The notes: a model not told the origin generated them from the letters alone. DNA of 64,000 bases from Pseudomonas sp. SJZ079 (GCF_007993865.1 NZ_VIUH01000021.1:1-64000), one strand, 5' to 3'. Shown: positions 1 to 10,591, counted from the first letter of the stretch. Program-made: numbers and translations.

Positions 1-91
1 CAAGGTGATCAAGCGTATGGCCTATGGCTTCAGAGACTCGGACTACTTCTTCCTGAAAATCAAGGCCGCCTTCCCCGGGAAAGCGCGATGA
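1..91 (+). mobile_element. C-terminal tail of an ISL3-type transposase (partial, cut by window edge)
   Basis: The frame starting at base 2 is open to a TGA at 89-91 and reads KVIKRMAYGFRDSDYFFLKI followed by KAAFPGKAR. The MAYGFRDxxYFFLKI pattern recalls the C-terminal end of ISL3-family DDE transposases. Only about 29 residues lie inside the window, so intactness cannot be judged and I see no terminal inverted repeat. It marks an insertion-sequence boundary immediately downstream of fdhA. The family call rests on memory of the motif, so it is moderate. Confidence 0.55.
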
Positions 92-95
92 ACCA

Positions 96-121
96 TAAAA
101 AAGGGAGCCCGAAGGCTCCCA
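96..121 (-). terminator. Rho-independent terminator of the glyA-sox-purU-fdhA operon
   Basis: Read on the minus strand there is a GC-rich stem GGGAGCC, a TTCG tetraloop, GGCTCCC, then a run of six T. It lies about 55 bases beyond the fdhA stop codon and would also shield fdhA from the transposase gene converging from the left. Confidence 0.85.
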
Positions 122-174
122 ATCGAGGGTAACGCTACCTCCGCCGCATTAGGCCAGCGGAGGCATCAGGTGCA

Positions 175-1374
175 TCAAGCGGCGCTGAACAGCTTGTGCG
201 GGTCGATGACGAATTTCTTCGGCACGCCGGCGTCGAACTCGTGGTAGCCATTCGGCGCGTCGTCCAGGCTGATCACCTGTACGCCCACCACTTCGGCGAT
301 GTTGATGCGGTCCCACATGATTGCCTGCATCAGCTGGCGGTTGTACTTCATCACCGGGGTCTGGCCGGTGTGGAAGCTGTGCGACTTGGCCCAGCCGAGG
401 CCGAAGCGAATGCTCAGTGCACCCTTCTTCGCCGCCGCGTCTACCGCACCTGGATCGTCGGTCACGTACAGGCCGGGAATACCGATCTTGCCGGCAACCC
501 GGACCACACCCATCAGCGAGTTGAGCACGGTGGCCGGAGCCTCGTGCTGCACGCCTTCGTGACCATGACCGCGGGCTTCGAAGCCCACCGCGTCGATGGC
601 GCAATCGACTTCCGGCTCACCCAGCAGGGCGGCAATCTGTTCGTGCAGCGGAATGTCCAGCGACAGGTCGGCGATCTCGAAGCCCTGGGCCTTGGCATGC
701 ACCAGGCGCACCGGGTTGACGTCACCGACGATGACCACGGCGGCGCCGAGCAGACGCGCGGAGGCGGCAGCGGCCAGACCGACCGGACCTGCACCGGCGA
801 TGTACACCGAGGTGCCCGGACCGACGCCCGCGGTGACAGCACCGTGGTAGCCGGTCGGCAGGATGTCGGACAGGCAGGTCAGGTCGCGGATCTTCTCCAT
901 CGCCTTGTCGCGATTCGGCAGCTTGAGCAGGTTGAAGTCGGCGTACGGCACCATGGCGTACTCGGCCTGGCCACCGGTCCAGTCGCCCATGTCGACGTAG
1001 CCGTAGGCGCCGCCGGGACGGGCCGGGTTGACCGACAGGCAGACGCCGGTGTGTTGTTCCTTGCAGCTGCGGCAGCGGCCGCAGGCGACGTTGAACGGCA
1101 CCGAGACCAGATCGCCGATCTGCAGGTTCTCGACGTCGCGACCCTTCTCGATCACTTCACCGGTGATCTCGTGGCCCAGCACCAGGCCGGTTTGTGCGGT
1201 AGTCCGGCCGCGCACCATGTGCTGGTCCGAACCACAGATGTTGGTCGATACCACGCGCAGAATCACCGCGTGCTCGATCTTCTTGCCGCGCGGATCCTGC
1301 ATTTTCGGATAGTCAATTTTTTGTACCTCGACCTTACCTGCGCCGAGATAGACGACACCACGATTACCAGACAT
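175..1374 (-). CDS. fdhA: Glutathione-independent formaldehyde dehydrogenase
   Basis: A zinc-dependent medium-chain alcohol dehydrogenase of 399 residues, the length I recall for the Pseudomonas putida enzyme. It oxidises formaldehyde to formate with tightly bound NAD and no glutathione. The sequence begins MSGNRGVVYLGAGKVEV. Catalytic-zinc residues are in NICGSDQH and GHEITGEV. A structural-zinc cysteine cluster lies in ACGRCRSCKEQHTGVC, and the nucleotide-binding stretch is YIAGAGPVGLAAA. The ATG at 1374 has an AAGGAGA ribosome site, so I prefer it to the longer upstream frame. It is the last gene of the sarcosine operon, where it removes formaldehyde released by demethylation. Confidence 0.95.
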   Translation of the reverse strand: MSGNRGVVYLGAGKVEVQKIDYPKMQDPRGKKIEHAVILRVVSTNICGSDQHMVRGRTTAQTGLVLGHEITGEVIEKGRDVENLQIGDLVSVPFNVACGRCRSCKEQHTGVCLSVNPARPGGAYGYVDMGDWTGGQAEYAMVPYADFNLLKLPNRDKAMEKIRDLTCLSDILPTGYHGAVTAGVGPGTSVYIAGAGPVGLAAAASARLLGAAVVIVGDVNPVRLVHAKAQGFEIADLSLDIPLHEQIAALLGEPEVDCAIDAVGFEARGHGHEGVQHEAPATVLNSLMGVVRVAGKIGIPGLYVTDDPGAVDAAAKKGALSIRFGLGWAKSHSFHTGQTPVMKYNRQLMQAIMWDRINIAEVVGVQVISLDDAPNGYHEFDAGVPKKFVIDPHKLFSAA

Positions 1375-1517
1375 GCGTTGTTCTCCTTTGTTGTTGAAAT
1401 ACAAAGGCGCAGCCAGCGGCCACGCGGCCTTGCATTGGAGCTGTATACGTCTGTTGCTATAGCCGGCGAGGCGCGCCAATTGGCAGAGCGCTACTGCCCT
1501 CACCGACCGGGTTGGTG

Positions 1518-2381
1518 CTACGCGTGCAGCACCACGGTTCGATTGGCGTTGAGGAACACCCGCCGTTCGAGGTGGTAACCGATCGCCTTGGCCAGGGTCT
1601 GGCACTCGATGTCGCGGCCCTTGGCGATCAGGTCTTCCGGATAATGGGCATGGTCCACCGACTCCACGCCCTGGGCGATGATCGGCCCCTCATCCAGATC
1701 GTTGTTGATGTAGTGGGCGGTGGCGCCGACCATCTTGACGCCCTTCTGGTACGCCTGATGATAGGGCTTGGCACCCTTGAAGCCGGGTAGCAGCGAGTGA
1801 TGGATATTGATCGCCCGGCCGTCCAGCTTGCGGCACAGCTCGGGCGACAGCACCTGCATATAGCGGGCGAGCACCACCAGTTCGGCGCCGCTGTCCTCGA
1901 TCACCTGCAGCACCTTGCGCTCTTGCGCCGGCTTGTCGTTGGGGTCGAGGGGGAAATGGTAATAGGGAATGTTGTGCCAGCTCGCCAACGGCTCCAGGTC
2001 CGGGTGGTTGGATACCACCGCCACCACGTCCATGGCCAGATGGCCAATGCGCTGGCGATAGAGCAGGTCGTTCAGGCAATGGTCGGCCTTGGACACCATC
2101 AGCACCACCTTGGCCCGGTAGCCCGGCGGGGTCAGCTCGGTGCGCATGTCGAACGGCGACAGGCGTTCGTCGAGACCGGCGCGGAAGGCCTGCTCGTCGA
2201 AACCCTCGGCCACGCGAAACTCCACGCGAATGAAGAAGCGCGCCGACAGGCGATCATCGAACGAGTGATGCTCGGTGACGTAGCAGTTCTGCTCGAACAG
2301 GAAGCGCGTCACCGCGTCCACGGTGCCGAGCACGCTCGGGCAGTGGGCGGTGAGAATCCAGGTGTCGGGGGTGCGGCTCAT
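1518..2381 (-). CDS. purU: Formyltetrahydrofolate deformylase
   Basis: 287 residues, cytoplasmic. It hydrolyses 10-formyl-THF to formate and THF. An N-terminal ACT-like regulatory domain (about 1-85, starting SRTPDTWILTAHCPSVLG) is followed by a formyl-transferase-like hydrolase domain. That domain carries NIHHSLLPGFKGAKPYHQA and GATAHYINNDLDEGPII, which hold the conserved Asn, His and Asp of the family. It lies between soxG and fdhA, which fits recycling of the C1-loaded folate produced by sarcosine oxidase rather than purine synthesis. It is likely the operon-specific PurU paralogue found in Pseudomonas sox clusters. Confidence 0.95.
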   Translation of the reverse strand: MSRTPDTWILTAHCPSVLGTVDAVTRFLFEQNCYVTEHHSFDDRLSARFFIRVEFRVAEGFDEQAFRAGLDERLSPFDMRTELTPPGYRAKVVLMVSKADHCLNDLLYRQRIGHLAMDVVAVVSNHPDLEPLASWHNIPYYHFPLDPNDKPAQERKVLQVIEDSGAELVVLARYMQVLSPELCRKLDGRAINIHHSLLPGFKGAKPYHQAYQKGVKMVGATAHYINNDLDEGPIIAQGVESVDHAHYPEDLIAKGRDIECQTLAKAIGYHLERRVFLNANRTVVLHA

Positions 2382-2417
2382 GATGAAGCTCCCGGTGGTC
2401 TATGCCGTTGCCGGCAA

Positions 2418-2447
2418 CTGTGGCAGCGGCCTTAGCCGCTGCCACAG
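2418..2447. other. Strong intergenic hairpin between soxG and purU
   Basis: A perfect 13-bp inverted repeat, CTGTGGCAGCGGC / GCCGCTGCCACAG, with a 4-base loop. No T-run follows on either strand, so it is more likely an mRNA-stability or processing element than a classical terminator. It sits between two genes of one operon. Confidence 0.6.
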
Positions 2448-2456
2448 GGTGTGGCC

Positions 2457-3086
2457 TCAGGCCTTGATCGCCAGGCCGTATTCGGCGCTGGCATCCTGCA
2501 GCCACAGCCAGATGTAATCGGAGAAACTGCGGCGCACCAGCAGCTCCCAGGTCTCTTCGCCGGTGCGGCGGATCACCAGCTGGGTCTTGGCGAAGGTAGT
2601 GCCGACCGCCTTGCCGACGGGGAAGTTGCGCGGATGCACGTCGTAGGTCGACGACTTCATCAGCATCTCGCGGACTTTCGGCCCGGTCAGTTCGAGGATG
2701 GTCTGCCCACCGCTGACGTTGACCACCTGGTGGTGCTGACCGGCCAGCGCTTCGCGCAGGCTCTTCTCGGCGGCGAACTCTTCGCCGCTTGGCACGATCA
2801 GCAGCCACTCGTCCGGGCCCAGCCACTGCAGCGAGGTCTCGCCCTTGACCACCAGGCCCAACGCGCCCGGCAGTTCCAGGCCAGTGGCCTTGTGCACGGC
2901 GCCGGCAAAGGCGGCGTCATGGCCATCGCCACGCAGGGTCAGGTGACCCAGCAGTTTTCTCTCGCGCAGGCTGACGCCCGCGCTGCTCTTGCCCTTGCCC
3001 ACCAGCTCATGCAGGCCGGCGTGAAACAGCGGGGACTCGGCGTGCGCCGCATCGGGGCGCTGCTTGTAAACGTTTACTGTGCTCAT
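2457..3086 (-). CDS. soxG: Sarcosine oxidase, gamma subunit
   Basis: 209 residues, the small GcvT-fold subunit of heterotetrameric sarcosine oxidase. The start is MSTVNVYKQRP, and the LQWLGPDEWLLI and ILELTGPKVREML segments are typical of SoxG. It contributes structurally to the complex that oxidatively demethylates sarcosine to glycine, H2O2 and methylene-THF. It follows soxA after an 86-base gap that holds a stable hairpin. The 3' neighbour is purU. Confidence 0.95.
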   Translation of the reverse strand: MSTVNVYKQRPDAAHAESPLFHAGLHELVGKGKSSAGVSLRERKLLGHLTLRGDGHDAAFAGAVHKATGLELPGALGLVVKGETSLQWLGPDEWLLIVPSGEEFAAEKSLREALAGQHHQVVNVSGGQTILELTGPKVREMLMKSSTYDVHPRNFPVGKAVGTTFAKTQLVIRRTGEETWELLVRRSFSDYIWLWLQDASAEYGLAIKA

Positions 3087-3126
3087 GTTGTTCCGCCTGT
3101 CGTAGGTACGTCAGCGCTAATTCGTG

Positions 3127-3162
3127 GCTCGCCAGGCTCCAGCTTGCTGGGGCCTGGCGAGC
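3127..3162. other. Hairpin between soxA and soxG
   Basis: Arms GCTCGCCAGGC and GCCTGGCGAGC (11 bp), with an inner CCAGC/GCTGG pairing that makes an extended stem. There is no T-tract. Its place inside an operon suggests differential stability or partial attenuation of the soxG-purU-fdhA part of the transcript. Confidence 0.55.
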
Positions 3163-3172
3163 GGTCGTGGTC

Positions 3173-6100
3173 TCAGACGTTCTGCTGCTCGCCTTTCGGG
3201 TCGAAGAACACCGAACTGACGATCTCGGCTTCGATCAGGGTGCCGTCTGCCAGCGGGGCGAAAACCTTCTCGCCCATGCGCTTCAAGCCGCCCTTGACCA
3301 GGGCCAGGGCAAAGCTGAAGCCCATGCTGGTGCTGTAGTAGCTGGAGGTCACGTGACCGACCATGCTCATCGGAATCGCCTGCTTGGCGTCGAACACCAG
3401 CTGTGCGCCTTCCGGCAGCACCGCGCTGGTGTTGACCGGCTTGAGGCCGACCAGCTGCTTGCGGTTTTCCTTGACGCAGTCTTCACGGTTCATCCCGCGC
3501 CAGCCGATCCAGGAGAAAGGTTTGGTGCGACCGACACACCAGCCCATGTTGAGGTCGTCCGGGGTCACCGAACCGTCAGTCTCCTGACCGACGATGATGA
3601 AGCCCTTCTCGGCCCGCAGCACGTGCATGGTCTCGGTGCCGTACGGGGTCAGGTTGTACTTCTTGCCTGCCGCGACGATCTTTTCCAGCACACCCATGGC
3701 GTAGTCGGCCTGCACGTTGACTTCGTACGACAGCTCACCGGTGAAGGAGATGCGGAACACCCGCGCCGGCACGCCGCCGACCTTGCCTTCCTTCCAGGTC
3801 ATGAACGGGAAGGCGTCCTTGTCCAGGTCGATGTCGGTGACCTCACTCAGCAGCTTGCGGCTGTTGGGGCCGGACAGGGTCATGGTCGCCCAGTGGTCGG
3901 TGACCGAGGTGAAGTACACCTTGAGTTCCGGCCATTCGGTCTGGTGATAGATTTCCATCCACTGCATGACGCGCGCGGCGCCGCCGGTGGTGGTGGTCAT
4001 CAGGAAGTGGTTATCGGCCAGACAGGCGGTCACGCCGTCGTCGAAGACCATGCCGTCTTCCTTGCACATCAGGCCGTAACGGGCCTTGCCCACGTCCAGC
4101 TTGGTCCAGGCGTTGGTGTAAATGCGGTTGAGGAACTCGCGCGCATCCGGGCCCTGGATGTCGATCTTGCCCAGGGTCGAGGCATCGAGCAGGCCGACGC
4201 TGTCGCGTACCGCCTTGCACTCGCGGCCGACGGCGGCGTGCATGTCTTCACCGGCCTTGGGGAAGTACCAGGGGCGCTTCCACTGACCGACGTCCTCGAA
4301 CTCGGCGCCATTTTTCAGGTGCCAGCTGTGCAGCGCGGTGTAGCGCACCGGGTCGAACAACGCACCGCAGTTGCGCCCGGCCACGGCGCCGAAGGTCACC
4401 GGGGTGTAGTTCGGACGGAACATGGTGGTGCCCATCTGCGGGATGCTGATGCCCATCGAACGCGCGGCAATCGCCAGACCGTTGATGTTGCCCAGTTTGC
4501 CCTGATCGGTACCGAAGCCCAGCGCGGTGTAGCGCTTGACGTGCTCGACCGACTCGAAGCCCTCGCGGGTGGCCAATTCGATACCGGCCGCGGTGACGTC
4601 GTTCTGCTGGTCGACGAATTGCTTCGGCGCCCGTGCGGTCGGCTTCTCGTGCGGCACCTGGAACAGCGCGATGCTCGGCTCTTCGTGACGGCCGAAGACT
4701 TTCGGCAGCTCGCCCGCGACCGGCTTGAAGCCCGCCTCGGTGGCGGCCTTGACGCCGGCTTCGAAGCCATCGGCCAGTACATCGCCGAGGGCGAACACGC
4801 CATTCATGGCACCGGCGCAGACGCGCGCCTGGAAACCTTCACCCGGCACGAAACCGAGGATGTCTTCGCGCCAGGTCGGCTTGCCGCCCAGGTGCGAGGC
4901 CAGGTGCACCACCGGGCTGTAACCGCCGGAGCTGGCGACCAGGTCGCACTCCAGCCATTCGCCGGGGCTGGTGACTTTATGCGCCTGCGGATCGATCGCC
5001 GCGACGCGCGCCGCGCTGACGCGCTTGCTGCCACGTACTTCGATCACCGCACTGCCGGTCAGGACGCGCAGGCCCTTGGCCCGTGCTTCCTCGACCCAGG
5101 CGCCCTTGGGATTGGAACGGGCGTCGGCGATGGCGACCACCTTGATCCCGGCTTCCAGACAGTCCAGCGCTACGCGGTAGGCGTAATCGTTGGTGGTCGA
5201 CAGCACCAGCTGCTTGCCGGGGGCCACGCCGTAACGGCGTACGTAGGTGGACACCGCGCCGGCCAGCATGTTGCCGGGCACGTCGTTGTTGCCGTAGACC
5301 AGCGGACGCTCGTGGGCGCCGGCGGCCAGCACCACACGCTTGGCGCGTACACGGTGCAGGCGCTGACGCACCTCGCCCATCGGTGCAGCATCACCGAGGT
5401 GATCGGTGCGACGCTCGTGGATGGTGAGGAAGTTGTGGTCGTGATAACCGTGCACGGTCGAGCGCGGCAACAGGGTCACTTCCGGCATCTTCTGCAGTTC
5501 GCCGATGGCCTTGGCCACCCAGTCGGCGGCCGGCTTGCCGTCGAGGCTTTCGCGGCTGTCGAGCAGATGACCGCCGAACTCTTCCTGCTCATCGGCGAGG
5601 ATCACCCGCGCACCGCTACGGCCCGCAGCCAATGCGGCGGCCAGACCGGCGGCACCGCCACCGACCACCAGCACGTCGCAGTGCTGGTTCAGGTAGTCGT
5701 AGCTGTCCGGATCGTTTTCCTTCGGCGCGCGGCCCAGACCAGCAGCCTTACGGATGTACTTCTCGTAGGTCAGCCAGAGGTTCTGCGGGTACATGAAGGT
5801 CTTGTAGTAGAAGCCCGGCGCCATCATGCCGCCGCCGACCTTGCCGAGAATGCCCATCAGGTCATTGTTGACGCTCGGCCAGCCATTCACGCTGTTGGCC
5901 ACCAGGCCGCTGTACAGGGCCTGCTGGGTGGCGCGCACGTTGGGGATCTGGGTCGCTTCGCTGGCGCCGATCTGCAGCACCGCGTTCGGTTCTTCGGCGC
6001 CGGCGGCAACGATGCCGCGCGGCCGCGAGTACTTGAAGCTGCGGCCGACGACGTCGACGCCGTTGGCCAGCAACGCGGCGGCCAGGGTGTCGCCGCTGAA

Positions 6101-6190
6101 ACCCTGAAAGCTTTCACCGTTGAAGGTGAAGGTCAAAGGCTGGTTGCGGTTGATCCGGCCACCCTTGCTCAGGCGATTGATCTGACTCAT
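3173..6190 (-). CDS. soxA: Sarcosine oxidase, alpha subunit
   Basis: 1005 residues, the full length of the family. It has an N-terminal ferredoxin-like fold (PLTFTFNGESFQGFSGDTLA), then an NAD-binding Rossmann motif VLVVGGGAAGLAAALAAGRSG near residue 175. The amine-oxidase region follows, and a C-terminal GcvT-like folate-binding domain occupies about 600-1000. The subunit holds NAD and part of the FMN site and passes the methyl carbon to THF. Its ATG overlaps the soxD stop by 4 bases, indicating translational coupling. Confidence 0.97.
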   Translation of the reverse strand: MSQINRLSKGGRINRNQPLTFTFNGESFQGFSGDTLAAALLANGVDVVGRSFKYSRPRGIVAAGAEEPNAVLQIGASEATQIPNVRATQQALYSGLVANSVNGWPSVNNDLMGILGKVGGGMMAPGFYYKTFMYPQNLWLTYEKYIRKAAGLGRAPKENDPDSYDYLNQHCDVLVVGGGAAGLAAALAAGRSGARVILADEQEEFGGHLLDSRESLDGKPAADWVAKAIGELQKMPEVTLLPRSTVHGYHDHNFLTIHERRTDHLGDAAPMGEVRQRLHRVRAKRVVLAAGAHERPLVYGNNDVPGNMLAGAVSTYVRRYGVAPGKQLVLSTTNDYAYRVALDCLEAGIKVVAIADARSNPKGAWVEEARAKGLRVLTGSAVIEVRGSKRVSAARVAAIDPQAHKVTSPGEWLECDLVASSGGYSPVVHLASHLGGKPTWREDILGFVPGEGFQARVCAGAMNGVFALGDVLADGFEAGVKAATEAGFKPVAGELPKVFGRHEEPSIALFQVPHEKPTARAPKQFVDQQNDVTAAGIELATREGFESVEHVKRYTALGFGTDQGKLGNINGLAIAARSMGISIPQMGTTMFRPNYTPVTFGAVAGRNCGALFDPVRYTALHSWHLKNGAEFEDVGQWKRPWYFPKAGEDMHAAVGRECKAVRDSVGLLDASTLGKIDIQGPDAREFLNRIYTNAWTKLDVGKARYGLMCKEDGMVFDDGVTACLADNHFLMTTTTGGAARVMQWMEIYHQTEWPELKVYFTSVTDHWATMTLSGPNSRKLLSEVTDIDLDKDAFPFMTWKEGKVGGVPARVFRISFTGELSYEVNVQADYAMGVLEKIVAAGKKYNLTPYGTETMHVLRAEKGFIIVGQETDGSVTPDDLNMGWCVGRTKPFSWIGWRGMNREDCVKENRKQLVGLKPVNTSAVLPEGAQLVFDAKQAIPMSMVGHVTSSYYSTSMGFSFALALVKGGLKRMGEKVFAPLADGTLIEAEIVSSVFFDPKGEQQNV

Positions 6191-6516
6191 GCCTTTTCTC
6201 CTGCCGCACGGCTGGGCTGCTTCGCACTGTTCGGCTTAGCGGTCACGCTCGGCTTTTCGCCAATCTTGTAGGTTTCGAAAATTTCGTAGCTGATGGTGTC
6301 GCGCGTGGCATTGAAGTACTGCCGGCAACCGGCCGCGTGAATCCACAGCTCGTGGTGAATACCGCGCGGGTTGTCGCGGAAGAACAGGTACTCGCCCCAC
6401 TCCGCATCGGTGCAGGCATTCGGGTCCAGCGGGCGCGGGATGTGCGCCTGGCCGGCCGAGTGGAATTCCTCTTCGGAGCGCAGCTCGCCACAATGGGGAC
6501 AGAAGATGTTCAGCAT
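6187..6516 (-). CDS. soxD: Sarcosine oxidase, delta subunit
   Basis: 109 residues. This is the zinc-binding small subunit of heterotetrameric sarcosine oxidase. The N-terminal CPHCG pair and a later AAGCRQYF cysteine, with nearby His residues (FHSAGQAH, IHH), fit the SoxD zinc site. It lies 15 bases after soxB and overlaps soxA by ATGA. The C-terminal tail is Lys/Ala rich and looks disordered. Confidence 0.95.
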   Translation of the reverse strand: MLNIFCPHCGELRSEEEFHSAGQAHIPRPLDPNACTDAEWGEYLFFRDNPRGIHHELWIHAAGCRQYFNATRDTISYEIFETYKIGEKPSVTAKPNSAKQPSRAAGEKA

Positions 6517-6531
6517 GTCGGATTTCTCCTG

Positions 6532-7782
6532 TTAGTGGGCGACGCCGGCGGCGCCGTGCTCGTCGATCAGGGCACCGTTGTAGAAACGGTCCATGGCGAA
6601 GGGTTTGGCCAGTTCATGCATTTCGCCTTTGGCCAGGCTGGCGGCGAACACGTGACCGGAACCCGGGGTGGCCTTGAAACCACCGGTACCCCAACCGCAG
6701 TTGAAGAACAGGTTCTGCACCGGGGTCTTGCTGATGATCGGGCAAGCATCCGGCGTGGTGTCGACGATGCCGCCCCACTGCCGGTTCATGCGCACGCGCG
6801 AGAGCACCGGGAACAGCTCGACGATCGCCTGCAGGGTGTGCTCGATGGTCGGGTAGGAGCCGCGCTGACCGTAACCGACGTAACCGTCGATACCGGCACC
6901 GATGACCAGGTCACCCTTGTCCGACTGGCTGATATAGCCGTGTACCGCGTTGGACATGATCACGCTGTCGATGATCGGCTTGATCGGCTCGGACACCAGC
7001 GCCTGCAGCGGGTGCGACTCGATCGGCATGCGGAAGCCGGCCAGTTTGGCCATGTGCCCGGAGTTACCGGCGGTGACCACACCGACGCGCTTGCCGCCGA
7101 TGAAGCCCTTGTTGGTTTCCACGCCGATGACCACACCGTTTTCCTTGCGGAAGCCGGTCACTTCGGTCTGCTGGATCAGGTCGACGCCCAGGGCGTCGGC
7201 GGCGCGGGCATAGCCCCAGGCCACGGCATCGTGACGGGCCACGCCACCGCGACGCTGCAGGGAAGCGCCCATCACCGGGTAACGGGTGTTCTTGCTGCAA
7301 TCCATGAACGGGATCAGTTCCTCGACCTGCTTGGCATTGAGCACCTCGCCGTCGATACCGTTGAGCCGGTTGGCACTCACCCGGCGCTCGATGTCGCGCA
7401 TGTCCTGCAGGGTGTGACCGAGGTTGAACACCCCGCGCTGGGAGAACATCACGTTGTAGTTGATGTCCTGCGACAGGCCTTCCCACAGCTTCATGGCGTG
7501 CTCGTAGAGCATCGCCGACTCGTCCCACAGGTAGTTGGAACGCACGATGGTGGTGTTGCGCGCGGTATTACCGCCGCCCAGCCAGCCCTTCTCGACCACC
7601 GCGACGTTCTTCACGCCGAATTCTTTGGCCAGGTAGTAGGCCGTGGCCAGACCGTGGCCGCCACCGCCGACGATGATCACGTCGTAGACCGGCTTCGGCT
7701 TGGGGTTGCGCCACATGCGCTGCCAGTTTTCGTTGTGGCTGAGCGAGTGCTTGAACAGGCCGAAGCCGGAATAACGTTGCAT
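6532..7782 (-). CDS. soxB: Sarcosine oxidase, beta subunit
   Basis: 416 residues, a DAO-family flavoprotein. It carries the dinucleotide-binding motif VIIVGGGGHGLATAYYLA near residue 36 and the family stretch WLGGGNTARNTTIVRSNY. It binds non-covalent FAD and the covalent FMN shared with SoxA, and contains the amine oxidation site. It is the second gene of the operon, 33 bases after glyA. Confidence 0.97.
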   Translation of the reverse strand: MQRYSGFGLFKHSLSHNENWQRMWRNPKPKPVYDVIIVGGGGHGLATAYYLAKEFGVKNVAVVEKGWLGGGNTARNTTIVRSNYLWDESAMLYEHAMKLWEGLSQDINYNVMFSQRGVFNLGHTLQDMRDIERRVSANRLNGIDGEVLNAKQVEELIPFMDCSKNTRYPVMGASLQRRGGVARHDAVAWGYARAADALGVDLIQQTEVTGFRKENGVVIGVETNKGFIGGKRVGVVTAGNSGHMAKLAGFRMPIESHPLQALVSEPIKPIIDSVIMSNAVHGYISQSDKGDLVIGAGIDGYVGYGQRGSYPTIEHTLQAIVELFPVLSRVRMNRQWGGIVDTTPDACPIISKTPVQNLFFNCGWGTGGFKATPGSGHVFAASLAKGEMHELAKPFAMDRFYNGALIDEHGAAGVAH

Positions 7783-7815
7783 CAGTGGATACTCCTGATA
7801 CGAAAGACTAAGACC

Positions 7816-9069
<1,254 letters not shown>

Positions 9070-9574
9070 CGCTGATCTCCTGCGGCAACCTGATGTTGCC
9101 TGTGTTGTTTGGGGCCGCCCCTGGCTCGAACTGAGCTGGGCGGGCCGGTCGTCCCCTCGTTGCCTGGTGGCATCTCCGCGGGTCGCTGACTGCGGTTTGC
9201 GGCGAAGGGATGACGCTACCGGCTCGGGTCCCTCGGACTGAGCCTGTTGCAATCGATTGTGCGAAATACCCGTAGCCGCCGTATGCCTGTTTACGACGTT
9301 AAAATGCCCAAACCAACCTAACCCCGCTGGAAAGATCCACGCCACGACTTATCCATTCACTCGTCCTTCCTTTCTCCGCGCCGCCTCACTACCCTGGCAA
9401 CCCCGCAGACGATGCAGGCCCCGCTGCCGTGGGCTTTGCATGGGAGTAGACTGGTGCTCAGCGCGCGCCCGTCGCGAGCGGATAGAACAACTATTAGAAA
9501 CACGACTACCTTGCGCCTTAGTCCGCGCCATACGCGCTAAAAGCGACAAGCGGAAGCAGTGGAGGAAGATCAAG
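9070..9574. promoter_or_regulatory. Divergent control region between glyA operon and SouR-like regulator
   Basis: 505 bases without a convincing gene. It must hold the promoters of both divergent units. A perfect 10-bp palindrome CAATCGATTG lies at 9250-9259 within a longer dyad (TTGCAATCGATTGTGCGAA). It is the most obvious candidate operator, though I cannot match it to a known SouR site. The rest is GC-rich without repeats. Confidence 0.5.
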
Positions 9575-10591
9575 ATGGCAGTTGCACACCCGCCGGCGGC
9601 TCCCGTTGCCAAACCGCACAGCCCACCTCAGGCAACGCCGGTGAAGACCTTTGGTTTCCTGCTGATTCCCGACTTCACCACCATCGGTTTCGCCTCGGCG
9701 GTCGAAAGCCTGCGCATGGCCAACCTGGTGGCCAAGCAGACGCTGTATAAAACCCTGGTGATCGCCGCCGATGAACAGCCGGTGCGCGCCAGCAACGGCA
9801 TGCGCGTGCTGCCCGACCACACGATTGCCGACGCGCCCAAGCTGGATGCGCTGTTCGTGGTCGGCTCCAACCCAATCAACCCGAAAAACGACCGGGTGAT
9901 GCTCAACTGGCTGCGCGACCTGGCGCATGAGCAGATCCCCCTGGGCGGGATCTGCACCGGCAGTTACCTGCTGGCCTGCGCCAACCTGCTCAAGGGCTAC
10001 CGCTGCACCATCCACTGGGAAGACATCGAGCAACTGAAAGACAAGTTTCCGGGAATCATCATCTCCAACCAGCTGTTCGAGCTGGATCGCGACCGCTACA
10101 CCTGCTCCGGCGGTACGGCGTCGATGGACATGACCCTGCAACTGATCGCCCGTGAACCGAATGGCGTGGAGATCGCCACCCGCGCCGCCGAGCTGCTGCT
10201 CTGCGACCGCATGCGCGGCGCCCGCGAACAGCAACGCGTGCCACTGCGGCAGAAGCTCGGGCACTCGCAGCCTAAGTTGAGCCAGGTCGTCGGCCTGATG
10301 GAGGCCAATCTGGAAGAGCCGCTGGAGCTGGAGGAAATCGCCCAGCTCAACGAGGTCACCGTGCGTCAGCTCGAACGGCTGTTCCACAAATACCTGCAGC
10401 GCACGCCCAGCCAGTACTACCTGGAGCTGCGCCTGAACCGGGCGCGCGAACTGCTGCTGCGCAGCGACTCGCAGGTGCGCGACATCGCCCTGTCCTGCGG
10501 CTTCGCCTCGCCGGCGCATTTTTCCAAGTGCTACAGCCGCTTTTTCGGCCACTCGCCACGCGGCGAGCGCCAGCAGAGCGCGCTCAGCTAA
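9575..10591 (+). CDS. souR: GATase1-like AraC-family regulator, probable sarcosine-responsive SouR
   Basis: 338 residues. The N-terminal DJ-1/PfpI (GATase1)-like domain (about 24-190) starts KTFGFLLIPDFTTIGFAS and includes GGICTGSYLL. The C-terminal AraC domain (about 235-330) has two helix-turn-helices, QLERLFHKYLQRTPSQYYLELR and DIALSCGFASPAHFSKCYSRFFG. This architecture is shared by GbdR, CdhR and SouR. Divergent position to glyA-sox suggests the sarcosine-responsive activator. The ATG at 9575 follows GGAGGAAG. Assignment as SouR is from context; the P. aeruginosa gene is elsewhere in its genome. Confidence 0.75.
   Translation: MAVAHPPAAPVAKPHSPPQATPVKTFGFLLIPDFTTIGFASAVESLRMANLVAKQTLYKTLVIAADEQPVRASNGMRVLPDHTIADAPKLDALFVVGSNPINPKNDRVMLNWLRDLAHEQIPLGGICTGSYLLACANLLKGYRCTIHWEDIEQLKDKFPGIIISNQLFELDRDRYTCSGGTASMDMTLQLIAREPNGVEIATRAAELLLCDRMRGAREQQRVPLRQKLGHSQPKLSQVVGLMEANLEEPLELEEIAQLNEVTVRQLERLFHKYLQRTPSQYYLELRLNRARELLLRSDSQVRDIALSCGFASPAHFSKCYSRFFGHSPRGERQQSALS

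Noticed and set aside
3167..6271. 1034-codon plus-strand open frame opposite soxA
   Set aside because: It is a GC-rich antisense shadow of soxA, His/Gly/Arg/Val-rich with no domain or ribosome site.
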